Origin: Amycolatopsis sp. 2-15
GTDB lineage: Bacteria; Actinomycetota; Actinomycetes; Mycobacteriales; Pseudonocardiaceae
Assembly (NCBI RefSeq): GCF_030285625.1
Contig: NZ_CP127294.1
Location: forward strand, 251,001 to 315,000
DNA length: 64,000 nucleotides
Reading direction: 5' to 3'
In this document: one piece after another, positions 53,096-64,000 of the stretch
How positions within the stretch are numbered: the first letter of the stretch is position 1
Layout of the letters: the number at the start of each line of letters is the position of its first letter
The notes under the pieces: generated by a model
What the model saw: the letters and a program-made list of their open reading frames with translations, nothing else
Database searches by the model: none
What the model was told of the DNA's origin: nothing
Made by a program: the position numbers and the translations under genes

Positions 53096-54054
53096 CGACG
53101 GCTCCCTTCGGTCAGCTCCAGCAGCGCGCGCACGACCGTGCGCTTCACCAGCGACACCTTGAACGAGTTGAACGCCAACGGCCGCGCCCCCTCGGCGGCC
53201 AGCGAAGCCGCCTGTACGAACGACTCCTCCGTGACATCCTTGCCCCGCAACGCTTCTTCCACCGCCGTGAGCCGCCACGGAACCGTCGCCACCCCGCCGA
53301 CGGCCACCCGCGCGTCGGCGATCACGCCGTCCCGCACGTCCAGAGCCACCGCCGCCGACGCCAGCGCGAACTCGTACGACTGACGGTCGCGAACCTTGAC
53401 GTAGGTGGAGTTCTCGGCCCAGTCGAGCCGCGGCACGCGCACCTCGGTGATCAGCTCACCGGGGCGCAGGTCGTTCTCCACGTCCGGCGTTTCGCCCGGC
53501 GTGCGGTAGAAATCGGTGAGCTTCACCGTGCGCGTGCCGGACTTGCCCGCGAGTTCGACCTCGGCGTCGAGCGCGACCAGCGCCACCGCGACGTCGCTGG
53601 CGTGGGTGGCCACGCAGGCGTCACTCGTGCCGAGGATCGCGTGCATCCGGTTCACTCCCGCCAGCGCGGAACACCCGCTGCCCGGATCTCGCCGGTTGCA
53701 CGGCATGTTGACGTCGCGGAAGTACGAGCACCGCGTGCGCTGCATGAGGTTGCCGCCGATGCTGGCCATGTTCCGCAGCTGCTGCGAAGCGCTCAGCAGT
53801 AGCGCGCGCGAGATCGCCGGGTACACGCCGGGGTGCGCGGCGACGTCACCCATCCGTTCCAGCGCCCCGAAACGCAGGCCGTCGGTGGTGTCGATGCCGC
53901 GCAGCGGGAGGTCGTTGATGTCCAGCACCCGCTGCGGGGTGAGGACGTCGAGCTTCATCAGGTCGACGAGCGTGGTGCCGCCGGCGAAGAAGGTTCCGGA
54001 CGCGTCGAGCGCGTCTTCGACAGTGGTGGGCGCGGTCAGCTCAAACGGTCGCAT
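53092..54054 (-). CDS. xanthine dehydrogenase family, FAD-binding subunit
   Basis: 320 residues from the ATG at 54052-54054. FAD-binding motifs are [18 protein letters not shown] and [18 protein letters not shown]. The cysteine-rich stretch [20 protein letters not shown] follows the pattern of an additional iron-sulfur cluster, as in YagS and 4-hydroxybenzoyl-CoA reductase. The C-terminal domain covers about 220-320. Its start lies 14 bases inside the 2Fe-2S gene and its stop overlaps the next gene, so all three subunits are tightly coupled. Confidence 0.92.
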   Translation of the reverse strand: MRPFELTAPTTVEDALDASGTFFAGGTTLVDLMKLDVLTPQRVLDINDLPLRGIDTTDGLRFGALERMGDVAAHPGVYPAISRALLLSASQQLRNMASIGGNLMQRTRCSYFRDVNMPCNRRDPGSGCSALAGVNRMHAILGTSDACVATHASDVAVALVALDAEVELAGKSGTRTVKLTDFYRTPGETPDVENDLRPGELITEVRVPRLDWAENSTYVKVRDRQSYEFALASAAVALDVRDGVIADARVAVGGVATVPWRLTAVEEALRGKDVTEESFVQAASLAAEGARPLAFNSFKVSLVKRTVVRALLELTEGSRR

Positions 54055-54493
54055 CGGCCCTCCTCGCCTGCTCGACCGCCGCCACGATGTTCGGGTACGC
54101 CGAACAGCGGCACAGGTTGCCGGACATGAACTCGCGGACGTCCGTGACATCGTCGCGCACAGCGGCGACGGCCGACATGACCTGCCCGGACGTGCAGAAA
54201 CCACACTGCAACGCGTCCTGGTCCACGAACGCCTGTTGCACGGGATGCAATTCGTCCTCAGTGGACAGACCTTCGACCGTGGTGACCGGCTTGCGCACGG
54301 TGGCGGCGAGGGTGAGGCACGAAAGCACGGGTTTACCGTCGACGTGCACGGTGCAGGCGCCGCACTGGCCGCGGTCGCAGCCCTTCTTCGGGCCGGTCAC
54401 GCCCAGGCGTTCGCGCAACGCGTCGAGCAGCGTCACGCCGGGTTCTACGGCGAGCTGTTCGACTCGTCCGTTGATTTCGAGGGAGATGTCCAC
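54041..54493 (-). CDS. xanthine dehydrogenase family, 2Fe-2S subunit
   Basis: 150 residues from the GTG at 54491-54493 ([19 protein letters not shown]), preceded by AAAGAGA; a longer frame lacks family sequence. It carries the plant-type 2Fe-2S cluster ([15 protein letters not shown], then LSC) and the second cluster domain (CGFCTSGQV and [10 protein letters not shown]). It transfers electrons between the molybdenum centre and FAD. It is the first gene of the operon and faces a TetR regulator, with two operators between. Confidence 0.94.
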   Translation of the reverse strand: MDISLEINGRVEQLAVEPGVTLLDALRERLGVTGPKKGCDRGQCGACTVHVDGKPVLSCLTLAATVRKPVTTVEGLSTEDELHPVQQAFVDQDALQCGFCTSGQVMSAVAAVRDDVTDVREFMSGNLCRCSAYPNIVAAVEQARRADATV

Positions 54494-54549
54494 TCGGATC
54501 TCTTTCCCGCAGATGTGGTGGGAGAAGCCGGCCACACGGTCGGCGTAAA

Positions 54550-54610
54550 CTAGCGGATAGTGATCCGCTAGGACTCGTGTTTCCGAGGCTATCGGATTAC
54601 TATCCGCTTC
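54550..54610. promoter_or_regulatory. twin TetR operators between the hydroxylase operon and its regulator
   Basis: The first site, 54550-54571, is a perfect palindrome with arms CTAGCGGAT and ATCCGCTAG and a 4-base spacer. The second, 54589-54610, has the same 22-base design with arms CTATCGGAT and ATCCGCTTC. Their centres are 39 bp apart. They lie between the divergent 2Fe-2S and TetR genes. Confidence 0.8.
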
Positions 54611-54692
54611 GCAATGAAAGTTGCCCTGGAGTCGCTCCAGGGCTGCACTAGAGTCTTGAGCAGGGAAGACGCCGCCGGGAACGGGAGGAACG

Positions 54693-55259
54693 ATGTCGAC
54701 GGGATCGGTCAGCCCGCGACGCGCGGACACCCGGCGCAACCACGAGCGCATCCTCGCCGTCGCGGCTCAGACGCTCGCGTGCTCGGGTGAGGTCTCGTTC
54801 AACGCCATCGCGAAGCAGGCCGAAGTCGGCGTCGGCACCGTGTACCGCCACTTCCCGACCGCGGCCGACCTCATCCTCGCCGTGTACGAGCGGGAGGTGT
54901 GCCAGCTCGTCGAAGTCGTGCCGGCGCTGCTGGAGCAGCGCTCGCCGGAGCAGGCATTCCGGGTGTGGGCGAGGGAGCACCTCGCCCACTACCTGATCAC
55001 CAAACGCGGCCTCGCCACGGCTCTGCGCGCGGCCTCGAGCAGCGCCCAACTGCCGGCCCACGCGTACAAATCCCTGGTCGACGCCCTCGGCACCCTGCTG
55101 AACGCCAACATAGCCGCCGGCACCATCCGCTCGGACACGTCGGTGGACACGGTAATGCGCGCCATGGCGGGCTTGCTGCTGCTCAGGCCGGACGAGGACT
55201 GGAAGGCGGCTACGGAAAACCTGGTGGACTTCGTGTGGCGCGGCATGCGAGCCGACTGA
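54693..55259 (+). CDS. TetR-family regulator of the hydroxylase operon
   Basis: 188 residues from the ATG at 54693, with GGGAGGAACG upstream. The N-terminal HTH (about 15-60) reads [19 protein letters not shown] and [20 protein letters not shown]. The C-terminal ligand domain (about 80-188) is of the short TetR type seen in SbtR-like proteins. It is divergent from the molybdenum hydroxylase genes. Two matching palindromes between them make it the likely repressor of that operon and of itself. Confidence 0.9.
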   Translation: MSTGSVSPRRADTRRNHERILAVAAQTLACSGEVSFNAIAKQAEVGVGTVYRHFPTAADLILAVYEREVCQLVEVVPALLEQRSPEQAFRVWAREHLAHYLITKRGLATALRAASSSAQLPAHAYKSLVDALGTLLNANIAAGTIRSDTSVDTVMRAMAGLLLLRPDEDWKAATENLVDFVWRGMRAD

Positions 55260-55356
55260 CCGGCCGAGTCCGACGTCCGCGACTTCCGCCGCCTCTGCTA
55301 TTCCGCCGCGCGCACAATCGACTGGCGGCCGGAAACCTCAGCGAAGCGCTCTTCAG

Positions 55357-55987
55357 CTACTGGGACTGACCGGCCCGCGCGATGACCACGCCGCCGGGGA
55401 CGCGCGCGTCCGGGTCGAGCAGGTGTTCCGATTCGACGGTGAAACCGGCTGCCCGCAGGAAGGCCGACATGGTGGCCGGGCGGCGGCGGTGGATGTGGAC
55501 GTGCATGGGGTGGCCGCCGTAGCCCGAGGTCTTGCAGGTGGTCGTGTCGCCGACGTGGAAGCCGAGCAGGACCACACCGCCGGGGCGGAGGGCGCGGTGG
55601 AAGTGAGCGAGGACGGTGGGGACGAGGGCATCCGGGATGTGGATGAGGGACCAGAAGGCGAGGACGCCGTCCACGGAAGCCGTCGTAGCGGCAGCGCCGT
55701 CATCGAGCCCACCGCGAAGGGGACGCCGGCATGGGTGCGGCGGGCGAAGGCGATCATCTCGGTGAGAGGTCGAGGCCGAAGGCGTCGACGCCGAGCGAGC
55801 GCAGGTGGGCGGTGACCCAGCCGGGGCCGCAGCCGACGTCGGCGACGCGGTCATCGGCGAGTTCGGCGAAAAGCGCCAGCACGGAACGCAACTAGGGTTC
55901 GCCGGCGAGGCGGTCGCGGAGCTGTTCGGCGTAGCTGGCGACGACGGTGTCGTACGAAGTGCGGATCTCCGAGAGCCGGGAAGTCAC
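55357..55987 (-). pseudogene. decayed SAM-dependent methyltransferase
   Basis: A complete class I methyltransferase can be followed through three lesions. It opens with a GTG at 55985-55987 behind GGGGGAGCA, overlapping the thioesterase stop. A TAG interrupts it at 55894-55892. The SAM motif VADVGCGPGWVTAHLRSLG is then intact. A one-base loss near 55761 breaks LSPEMIAFARRTHAG, and a second shift near 55680-55690 separates SMTALP from SVDGVLAFWSLIHI. The rest (LRPGGVVLLGFHVGDTT) is intact to 55357. Three independent lesions argue for a true pseudogene rather than a sequencing error. Confidence 0.85.
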
Positions 55988-56424
55988 TGCTCCCCCGTCG
56001 AGAGGACCTTGAGGTTCAGGCCGGCGCGTTCGAAGCGGCCGCGGGGGTCGTCGACGAGGCGGCGGGCCGCCAGGTCCATCAGGCCCACCGTGCAGGTGAT
56101 CTCGGCAGAGAGGGTGCCGTCGAGTTTGAGGATGCGGGAGGTCATCCAGAAGACCTTGCCGTCGCCGAAGCGGGCGTCGCAGGTGACGTCGACGGTGTCG
56201 CCGCCGCGGAGTTCGCGGCGGTAGACGATGTGGGACTCCAGCAGGACCGGCGCGAGGTTTTCCTCGCGCAGCCGCGAATCGCCCGCGGATTCGAAGAGTT
56301 CGATGCGCGAGACCTCGCCGTAGGAGTGGTAGACGGCGTGGTTGAGGTGGCCCAGCGAGTCGAGCTCGTAGTGGCGCACCTTGATGCGGGTGCGGAACGG
56401 TTCGCGATCGGTCACGCGCCCCAC
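55984..56424 (-). CDS. acyl-CoA thioesterase (hotdog fold)
   Basis: 146 residues; a second GTG nine bases in (56415) is an equally good start. The hotdog-fold motif YELDSLGHLNHAVYHSYGEVSR holds the catalytic aspartate in the form DxxGHxN. RRELRGGDTVDVTCDARFGDGKVFW is the usual second half of the fold. The family cleaves acyl-CoA or acyl-ACP thioesters; the substrate is not defined. Downstream lies the decayed methyltransferase, with overlapping codons, so the two formed one unit. Confidence 0.85.
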   Translation of the reverse strand: MGRVTDREPFRTRIKVRHYELDSLGHLNHAVYHSYGEVSRIELFESAGDSRLREENLAPVLLESHIVYRRELRGGDTVDVTCDARFGDGKVFWMTSRILKLDGTLSAEITCTVGLMDLAARRLVDDPRGRFERAGLNLKVLSTGEQ

Positions 56425-56436
56425 TCTAGGTAAAAG

Positions 56437-59412
56437 CTAGTTCTCGTAAAACAGCTCCTCGACCACTGCGTGGGCGCGGCGCGTGACGCGGCGGTAGCTG
56501 TCGAGGAACTCGCCCGGATCGTCGTCGACGGTGTAGCCGAACACGCGCGCCACGGCGGCCAGGTCGCGGCCCGAGCTGGGCACCTCGTCGACGGCCTTGC
56601 CGCGCACGAGCATCCCGGCGTTGCGCACGCGCGTGGCCAGCAGCCACGCCTCGCGCAGGTAATCGACCGACTCCGCGGGCGCCAGACCCGTGTCCGCGAG
56701 CGCCGTCAAAGCGTCGAGCGTCGACGCGGTCCGCAGGCTCGGCTGCTCGTGCGCGTGCTGCAGCTGCAACAGCTGCACGGTCCACTCGACGTCAGCCAGC
56801 CCACCGCGGCCAAGCTTCGTGTGACGGGTCGGGTCGGCGCCGCGGGGCAGGCGCTCGGTTTCCACGCGCGCCTTGATGCGGCGGATCTCGCGGGCCTTCG
56901 TCGCGTCCAGGCCGCCCTCGGGGTAGCGGACGGGGTCGATCATCGTGATGAACCGCTCGCCCAGCTCCTCGTCGCCGGCGATGAACCGCGCGCGCAGCAA
57001 TGCCTGCGCTTCCCAGACCTCGCCCCAGCGCTGGTAGTACGCGCGGTAGGACTCCAACGTCCGGACCAGCGGCCCGCTGCGGCCCTCCGGCCGAAGGTCC
57101 GCGTCGACGACCAGCGCCGGGTCGGAACTCGGCGCGCCCAGCATCTTGCGCACGGTCTCGGCCACCGACGAAGCGAACTTCGCCGCCTCGGAGTCCGACA
57201 CGCCTTCCGCGGGCTCGCAGACGAACAGCACGTCGGCGTCCGAGCCGTAGCCCAGCTCCGCGCCCCCGAGCCGGCCCATGCCGATCACCGCGACGGTCGC
57301 CGGCGTACGCCCCAGCTCCGCCTGCCGCTGCCGGTACGCGGCGGCCAGCGCACCCTGCAGCACGGCGACCCACACGCTCGACAGCGCCTCGCACACGGCC
57401 GGAACGTCCAGCAGTCCCAGCAAATCCGCACAGGCCACGCGCAACAGCTCGTGCCGCCGCAACGACCGCGCAGCCGCCACCGCCGCGTTCAACCCGGGCT
57501 GACGCCGGACGGCCGCCCGCAGCGACGTCGCCACCTCGGCCGGCTTGCGCCCCGTCAGCCGAGCCGGTTCTCCCAGCAGCTGCAGCACTTCCGGCGCACG
57601 CACGAGCAGGTCGGGCACGAGCTTCGACGTCCCCAGCAGGAACGCGAGCCGCTCCACGACCGTGCCCTCGTCACGCAGCACACGCAAGTACCAGGGCGTG
57701 TCCTCCAGCGCCTCGGACACCTTCCGGTACGAGAGCAGACCGCCGTCGGGATCCGGAGTGTCGGCGAGGAAATCGAGCAACACGGGCAGCAGCGCCTGCT
57801 GGATCGCCGCGCGGCGGGAGACGCCCGCGGTCAGCGCCTTGATGTGCTGCAGCGCGCCTTCCGGCGCCGCGTAACCCAGCGCGGCGAGCCGGCTGGCGGC
57901 CTGCTTCGTCGTGAGCCGCAGCGCTTCCGTCGGCACGTTCGCCACGGACTGCAGCAGCGGGCGGTAGAAGACCTTCTCGTGCAGCCGCCGGATCCCCTGC
58001 GCGTGGCGGCGGAACTCCGCCAGCAGCTCCTGGCCCTGGCTGCGGCCACGCACCGCGCGAATCCCGCACGCGCGCGCGAGGATGCGCAGCTCGTCGGTGT
58101 CGTTCGACTCCGGGAACAAGTGCGTGCGCCGCAGCCGGCGCAGCTGCAGCCGGTGCTCGACGGTGCGCAGGAACTCGTACGAAGTCCCCATCTCGGCCGA
58201 GTCCGCGCGCCCGACGTACCCGCCCTCACCCAGCGCCGCCAAAGCTTCCATTGTGGACGGTGAACGCAGCTCGGGATCCACCCGCCCGTGGACGAGCTGC
58301 AGCAGCTGCACGGCGAACTCGACGTCACGCAGCCCACCGCGGCCCAGCTTCAGCTCGCGCTCAGCGTGCTCCGCGGACACGTGGTCCTCCACGCGCCGGC
58401 GCATCTGCTGCACCTCGGTCACGAAGTTCTCACGATCGGCGGCCGCCCACACCATGGGCGCGACCATCTCCGCGTACTGCTGGCCCAGCCCGGCGTCACC
58501 CGCGACCGGGCGCGCCTTGAGCAGCGCCTGGAACTCCCAGGTCTTCGCCCACTTCTGGTAGTACGCCGTGTGCCCCTCCAGCGTGCGCACGAGCGCGCCG
58601 CTCTTGCCCTCCGGCCGCAGCGCCGCGTCGACCTCGAAGCACGCCTTGCCGACCACCCGCATCATCGTGCTGGCCAGCCGCGTCGCCACGCCGAGGTCGC
58701 CGGCGCCGACGAAGATCACGTCGACGTCACTCACGTAGTTGAGCTCGCGCCCGCCGGTCTTGCCCATCGCGATCACGGCCAGCTTGCCCTCGGCGCTCGC
58801 CCCGACCTCCTGCTCGGCCGACGCGAGGCCGGCCTTCAGCGCGGCCTCGGCCAGGAGCGTCAGCTGGTGGGTGATGTCCTTGAACGACGGGTGTTCGAGC
58901 CCCTCCTCGACGAGGTGCCCGAGGTCGACGGCCGCGATGCCGAGCAGCAGCCGCCGGTACGCCGTGCGCAGCGCCTGCTCGGCGGCCAGTCCGGTCACGT
59001 ACGTGCCGTCGTCCTGGCGCAGGTCCTCGAGCAGCCGGTCCGCGAACTGCTCGGGCACGGTGCAGCGGTGGTCGGCGAGGCAGTGCCACTCGCCGGGGTT
59101 GGCCGCGAGGAAATCGCCGAGCGCGGTGGACGTGCCGAGCACACCGAGCAGGCGGCCGCGGAACGTCCGGTTGTCGCGCAGGGCGCCGTCCAGCTCGGGC
59201 CACGCGCCTTCGTCGGCTTCGCGGATGCGGTCGAGACTCTGCAACGCGAGGTCCTGGTCGGCGGCGCGCGAGAGGGCCGCGAGCACGTCGGCGGTGCCCT
59301 CGACCGGTCCCGCGGCGTCCCACCAGCCCGCCGCGCGCAACTGGGCGTCGGCCTTGTCGTCGGTGAAGCCGTATCGGGCCGCCGATGCGGCCGTCCGCGC
59401 GCGCTCTGCCAT
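56437..59412 (-). CDS. glnE: bifunctional glutamine synthetase adenylyltransferase/adenylyl-removing enzyme
   Basis: 991 residues from the ATG at 59410-59412; a GTG nine bases upstream is possible. It is the two-headed nucleotidyltransferase that adds AMP to and removes AMP from GlnA. The N-terminal catalytic motif is GGRELNYVSDVDVIFVGAGD and the C-terminal one is GGAELGYGSDADVLFVCEP. Each is followed by a LRPEGKSG or LRPEGRSG motif and a helical GlnD-like domain (LGRGGLRDVEF, LGRGGLADVEW). It matches the mycobacterial GlnE in length and lies near glnA as in mycobacteria, separated here by the hydroxylase operon. Confidence 0.96.
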   Translation of the reverse strand: MAERARTAASAARYGFTDDKADAQLRAAGWWDAAGPVEGTADVLAALSRAADQDLALQSLDRIREADEGAWPELDGALRDNRTFRGRLLGVLGTSTALGDFLAANPGEWHCLADHRCTVPEQFADRLLEDLRQDDGTYVTGLAAEQALRTAYRRLLLGIAAVDLGHLVEEGLEHPSFKDITHQLTLLAEAALKAGLASAEQEVGASAEGKLAVIAMGKTGGRELNYVSDVDVIFVGAGDLGVATRLASTMMRVVGKACFEVDAALRPEGKSGALVRTLEGHTAYYQKWAKTWEFQALLKARPVAGDAGLGQQYAEMVAPMVWAAADRENFVTEVQQMRRRVEDHVSAEHAERELKLGRGGLRDVEFAVQLLQLVHGRVDPELRSPSTMEALAALGEGGYVGRADSAEMGTSYEFLRTVEHRLQLRRLRRTHLFPESNDTDELRILARACGIRAVRGRSQGQELLAEFRRHAQGIRRLHEKVFYRPLLQSVANVPTEALRLTTKQAASRLAALGYAAPEGALQHIKALTAGVSRRAAIQQALLPVLLDFLADTPDPDGGLLSYRKVSEALEDTPWYLRVLRDEGTVVERLAFLLGTSKLVPDLLVRAPEVLQLLGEPARLTGRKPAEVATSLRAAVRRQPGLNAAVAAARSLRRHELLRVACADLLGLLDVPAVCEALSSVWVAVLQGALAAAYRQRQAELGRTPATVAVIGMGRLGGAELGYGSDADVLFVCEPAEGVSDSEAAKFASSVAETVRKMLGAPSSDPALVVDADLRPEGRSGPLVRTLESYRAYYQRWGEVWEAQALLRARFIAGDEELGERFITMIDPVRYPEGGLDATKAREIRRIKARVETERLPRGADPTRHTKLGRGGLADVEWTVQLLQLQHAHEQPSLRTASTLDALTALADTGLAPAESVDYLREAWLLATRVRNAGMLVRGKAVDEVPSSGRDLAAVARVFGYTVDDDPGEFLDSYRRVTRRAHAVVEELFYEN

Positions 59413-59467
59413 CTCCTTCACCGTAGCCGGATCCGCGTCGGCTGAGCAGGCAGGCACGCGTTCACTT

Positions 59468-60598
59468 TCAGGCGGCGAGCCGGTCGGGTTCCGTGTCGGC
59501 GGCCGAGGGCTCCGGCACCTGGAAGCTGTGCGCCGTGACGGGGCGGCGGCGCGAGAGCACGTAGATGCCGGCGCCGATGGCGATGCCCACCACCCCGACG
59601 CCGACGGTCCCCGCCGTGCCGAGCGACGCGAGCTTCCCCGCGGCTGCGCCGACAAGGGCGGCCGCGGGCAGCGTGAACAGCCAGGCCACGACCATGCGTC
59701 CCGCCATCCGCCAGCGCACAGGCGCCTCGCGCCGGCCGACACCCGAGCCGACGATCCCGCCGGAGCACACGTGCGTGGTCGAGAGCGGGAAACCGAAGTG
59801 CGACGACAGCAGGATCACCGCGGCGCTGCTCGTCTGCGCGGCGAAGCCCTGCGGGCCTTCGATGTCGGTGAGGCCCTTGCCGAGCGTGTGCGTGATGCGC
59901 CAGCCACCGAGATACGTGCCGAGCGCGAGGGCCGAGGCCGCGCTGATGATCACCCACACCGGCGGCGCCGAGCCCGCGGGCAGGCTGCCGGCGCTGACCA
60001 GCGTCAGGGTGATCACGCCCATGGTCTTCTGTGCGTCGTTGGTGCCGTGCGCGAGCGAGACCAGCGACGCCGACACGATCTGCCCGACGCGGAAGCCGCG
60101 CCCGCCACGCCTGCGGACGAAGAGCTTGTAGACCAGGTACGTGAAGCCGGCCGCGACCAGGCCGGCGATGACCGGCGACGCGGCGGCCGGCACGAGGACC
60201 TTGTCCACGATCTTGCCGAAGTGCACCGAGTCGGCACCCGCCGAAACCCAGGTGGCGCCGATGAGGCCGCCGAAAAGCGCGTGCGACGAGCTCGACGGCA
60301 GGCCGATGTACCAGGTGACGAGGTTCCAGACGATCGCCCCGATCAGCCCACCGAAGACGATGGACGGGCCGATCTTGGCGTCGTCGACGAGGCCGCTGGA
60401 GATCGTCTTGGCGACCTCCACCGACAGGAAGGCACCGGCGAGGTTCAGCACCGCCGAGATGGCTACCGCGACCCGCGGTTTGAGCGCGCCCGTGGCGATG
60501 GAGGTAGCCATCGCGTTGGCCGTGTCGTGGAAGCCGTTGGTGAAGTCGAAGACGAGAGCCGTGCCGATGACGACGACGACCACTAGCGAGGGATCCAC
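59468..60598 (-). CDS. inorganic phosphate transporter, PiT family (second paralogue)
   Basis: 376 residues starting with GTG. It shares both signature repeats with the protein at 508-1638 (FDFTNGFHDTANAMATS, SLVSLAHGTNDAQKTMGV) and many stretches in full, such as GLPSSSSHALFGGLIGATW. Differences cluster in loops: the central loop here is RRRGGRGFRVGQ. A TTGACG at about 60667, 17 bases from GGTACC, could be its promoter; no PHO-box repeat is visible. It may serve a different affinity or regulation from the first copy. Confidence 0.94.
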   Translation of the reverse strand: MDPSLVVVVVIGTALVFDFTNGFHDTANAMATSIATGALKPRVAVAISAVLNLAGAFLSVEVAKTISSGLVDDAKIGPSIVFGGLIGAIVWNLVTWYIGLPSSSSHALFGGLIGATWVSAGADSVHFGKIVDKVLVPAAASPVIAGLVAAGFTYLVYKLFVRRRGGRGFRVGQIVSASLVSLAHGTNDAQKTMGVITLTLVSAGSLPAGSAPPVWVIISAASALALGTYLGGWRITHTLGKGLTDIEGPQGFAAQTSSAAVILLSSHFGFPLSTTHVCSGGIVGSGVGRREAPVRWRMAGRMVVAWLFTLPAAALVGAAAGKLASLGTAGTVGVGVVGIAIGAGIYVLSRRRPVTAHSFQVPEPSAADTEPDRLAA

Positions 60599-60692
60599 CC
60601 CGGTCCTCCGTACCTACGGGAGCATCTCTCGCAAGGTACCTGACCGATCGAGTGAATCGTCAACGCTGCGTTAGTGATCCATGCATCATCCG

Positions 60693-61442
60693 TTAAGCCA
60701 GCGGCAACGTGTGTTGACTCTCCGCCGCCGCGTCGAGCTCCCCGGCGGCCAATCGAACGAACCGGTGCGCGAACGGCCGCCAGGTCTCGGCGATGTCCGC
60801 GTGCACAGAGATCAGCTTCTCCGGCGTGAGCGCCCCCGGACGGGTGAGTTCCGCCATCTCGGGCTCGTCCTCGGCCCAGCGGCGCACGACGTCCGGCGTC
60901 GTCTCGATGTGGAACTGCACGCCGTAGACGCAACGTCGCAGACGGAAGGCCTGGTTCTGGTACAGCGGCGCGGACGCGAGCAGCTCGGCGCCGGGCGGGA
61001 GGCGCTTGATCACGTCGTTGTGGAACTGGATCACGTCCGGCATCAGCGGCAGGTCGGCGAACAGCGGGTCGGTCCAGGCGGCGTCCTTCTTGGAGACCAG
61101 CGCGGGACCGACCTCGGGCCCGTCCTCGCCGACCACGACCTGGCCGCCGGTGGCCGCGGCGAGCAGCTGGGCGCCGAGGCAGATGCCGAGCGTCGGGAGC
61201 TGCTTGCCGGTGGCCTGGCTCAGCAGCTTGCGCACATCGGCGAGCCACGGGTGGCGCTCGTCGTCCAGCGCGCCCATGCCACCGCCGAGGCAGATGACGC
61301 CCGCGTAGCCGTCGAGGTCCGTGGGCAGCTCGTTCTCCGGCGGCATTCGGGCATCGAGCTCGGCGCCGGCCTCGGCCAGCCAGTCACCGAGCGGGCCGAG
61401 GGGGTCGCCCGCATCGGGTTGGATGATCAGCAGACGTGTCAC
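60693..61442 (-). CDS. class I glutamine amidotransferase domain protein
   Basis: 249 residues from the GTG at 61440-61442, with CTGGGGGA upstream. The catalytic triad is C88 in LGICLGAQLLA, with H178 and E180 in YGVQFHIETTPD. The family includes stand-alone GMP-synthase-like amidotransferases that hydrolyse glutamine or gamma-glutamyl compounds, such as PuuD relatives. Its place near glnA, glnE and ggt fits nitrogen metabolism. The partner enzyme is unknown. Confidence 0.87.
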   Translation of the reverse strand: MTRLLIIQPDAGDPLGPLGDWLAEAGAELDARMPPENELPTDLDGYAGVICLGGGMGALDDERHPWLADVRKLLSQATGKQLPTLGICLGAQLLAAATGGQVVVGEDGPEVGPALVSKKDAAWTDPLFADLPLMPDVIQFHNDVIKRLPPGAELLASAPLYQNQAFRLRRCVYGVQFHIETTPDVVRRWAEDEPEMAELTRPGALTPEKLISVHADIAETWRPFAHRFVRLAAGELDAAAESQHTLPLA

Positions 61443-61570
61443 TCCCCCAGGGTACGGATTGGGCTGGGGAGCGCGGCCTCGGTGGGGCAGCCGGCGTTCC
61501 TGCCCGGGCAAGGCGCAGGGGTGGCCGGGCAAGGCGCAGTCGGCAGCGGGTGAAAATACCCGGAAATAGA

Positions 61571-61617
61571 GTTAGGCCCCGGGAGAATCGCTTGCGCGTT
61601 CTCAACCGGGGCCTAAC
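61571..61617 (-). terminator. terminator of the rrn operon
   Basis: GTTAGGCCCCGG (61571-61582) pairs with CCGGGGCCTAAC (61606-61617); on the minus strand TCTATTT follows. It lies 11 bases beyond the 5S gene. Confidence 0.85.
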
Positions 61618-61628
61618 CCTTACTTTTA

Positions 61629-61746
61629 GTTCGGCGGCGTCCTACTCTCCCACAACCCTTCGGTTGCAGTACCATCGGCGCTACCAGGCTTAGCTTCCGG
61701 GTTCGGAATGGGACCGGGCGTTTCCCTGGCGCTATAACCACCGAAA
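61629..61746 (-). rRNA. rrf: 5S ribosomal RNA
   Basis: 118 nt. The conserved core GGGAAACGCCCGGTCCCATT and CCGAACCCGGAAGCTAAGCC is exact, and the ends TTTCGGTGG and CGCCGCCGAAC close the terminal helix. It follows the 23S gene after about 58 bases. Confidence 0.97.
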
Positions 61747-61804
61747 CACTACGAAACACGCGTGGTGTTTCAGAACCGTAGAGTGGATGCGTAACATCTT
61801 TGTA

Positions 61805-64000
<2,196 letters not shown>

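Overview
The window comes from the chromosome of a high-GC actinomycete, most likely a member of the Pseudonocardiaceae close to Amycolatopsis. This rests on codon use (nearly every real gene has G or C in third position, with many GTG starts), actinobacterial families (WhiB7, UvrD2, DUF4191, UPF0182, PPA1309-like, GlnE), a tmRNA tag ending in FALAA, and a gene order that matches two mycobacterial neighbourhoods. The species assignment is inference; no 16S sequence lies in the window.

Layout. 1-4.4 kb: a gene end, a small membrane protein, a PitA-type phosphate transporter behind a PHO-box-like repeat, an Lnt/nitrilase-like membrane enzyme and an alpha/beta hydrolase. 4.4-13.2 kb: a leftward histidine-utilisation operon (hutH-hutU-M20 amidohydrolase-hutF-hutI) divergent from an aldo/keto reductase and an IclR regulator. 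13.3-16.5 kb: gamma-glutamyltransferase, a gene remnant, GC-rich repeats and the tmRNA gene. 16.7-21.8 kb: a two-component system with a duplicated sensor domain, a small protein, an acyltransferase and an amidohydrolase. 21.8-26.3 kb: smpB-ftsX-ftsE-prfB, then a PadR regulator. 26.5-30.6 kb: two identical initiator tRNA genes bracketing a TetR/FAD-monooxygenase pair and a frameshifted P450.

30.6-47.8 kb follows the order of the mycobacterial Rv3193c-Rv3198c region: UPF0182, PPA1309-like, PDZ/Lon-like protease, zinc metalloprotease, an RRE-ThiF-like protein, an ABC1 kinase, then (after an insertion of lineage-specific genes and repeats) whiB7 and uvrD2. The whiB7 locus has a WhiB7-type promoter, an 86-codon upstream ORF, an intrinsic terminator before the gene, and a small downstream gene coupled by an ATGA overlap.

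47.8-61.4 kb: DUF4191, an RDD protein, glnA behind a full two-site GlnR box, a three-subunit molybdenum hydroxylase divergent from a TetR regulator with twin operators, a decayed methyltransferase, a thioesterase, glnE, a second Pit transporter and a class I amidotransferase. 61.6-64 kb: the 3' part of an rrn operon (5S and partial 23S, reading leftwards).

Themes: nitrogen metabolism (hut, glnA, glnE, ggt), phosphate uptake (two Pit paralogues), trans-translation and termination (ssrA, smpB, prfB), and intrinsic antibiotic resistance (whiB7, FAD monooxygenase). The least explained signals are the RNA-gene-linked GC-rich repeats, an iterated palindrome around TCCACWGTGGA, a repeat pair with compensatory base changes near whiB7, and the whiB7-coupled small gene.
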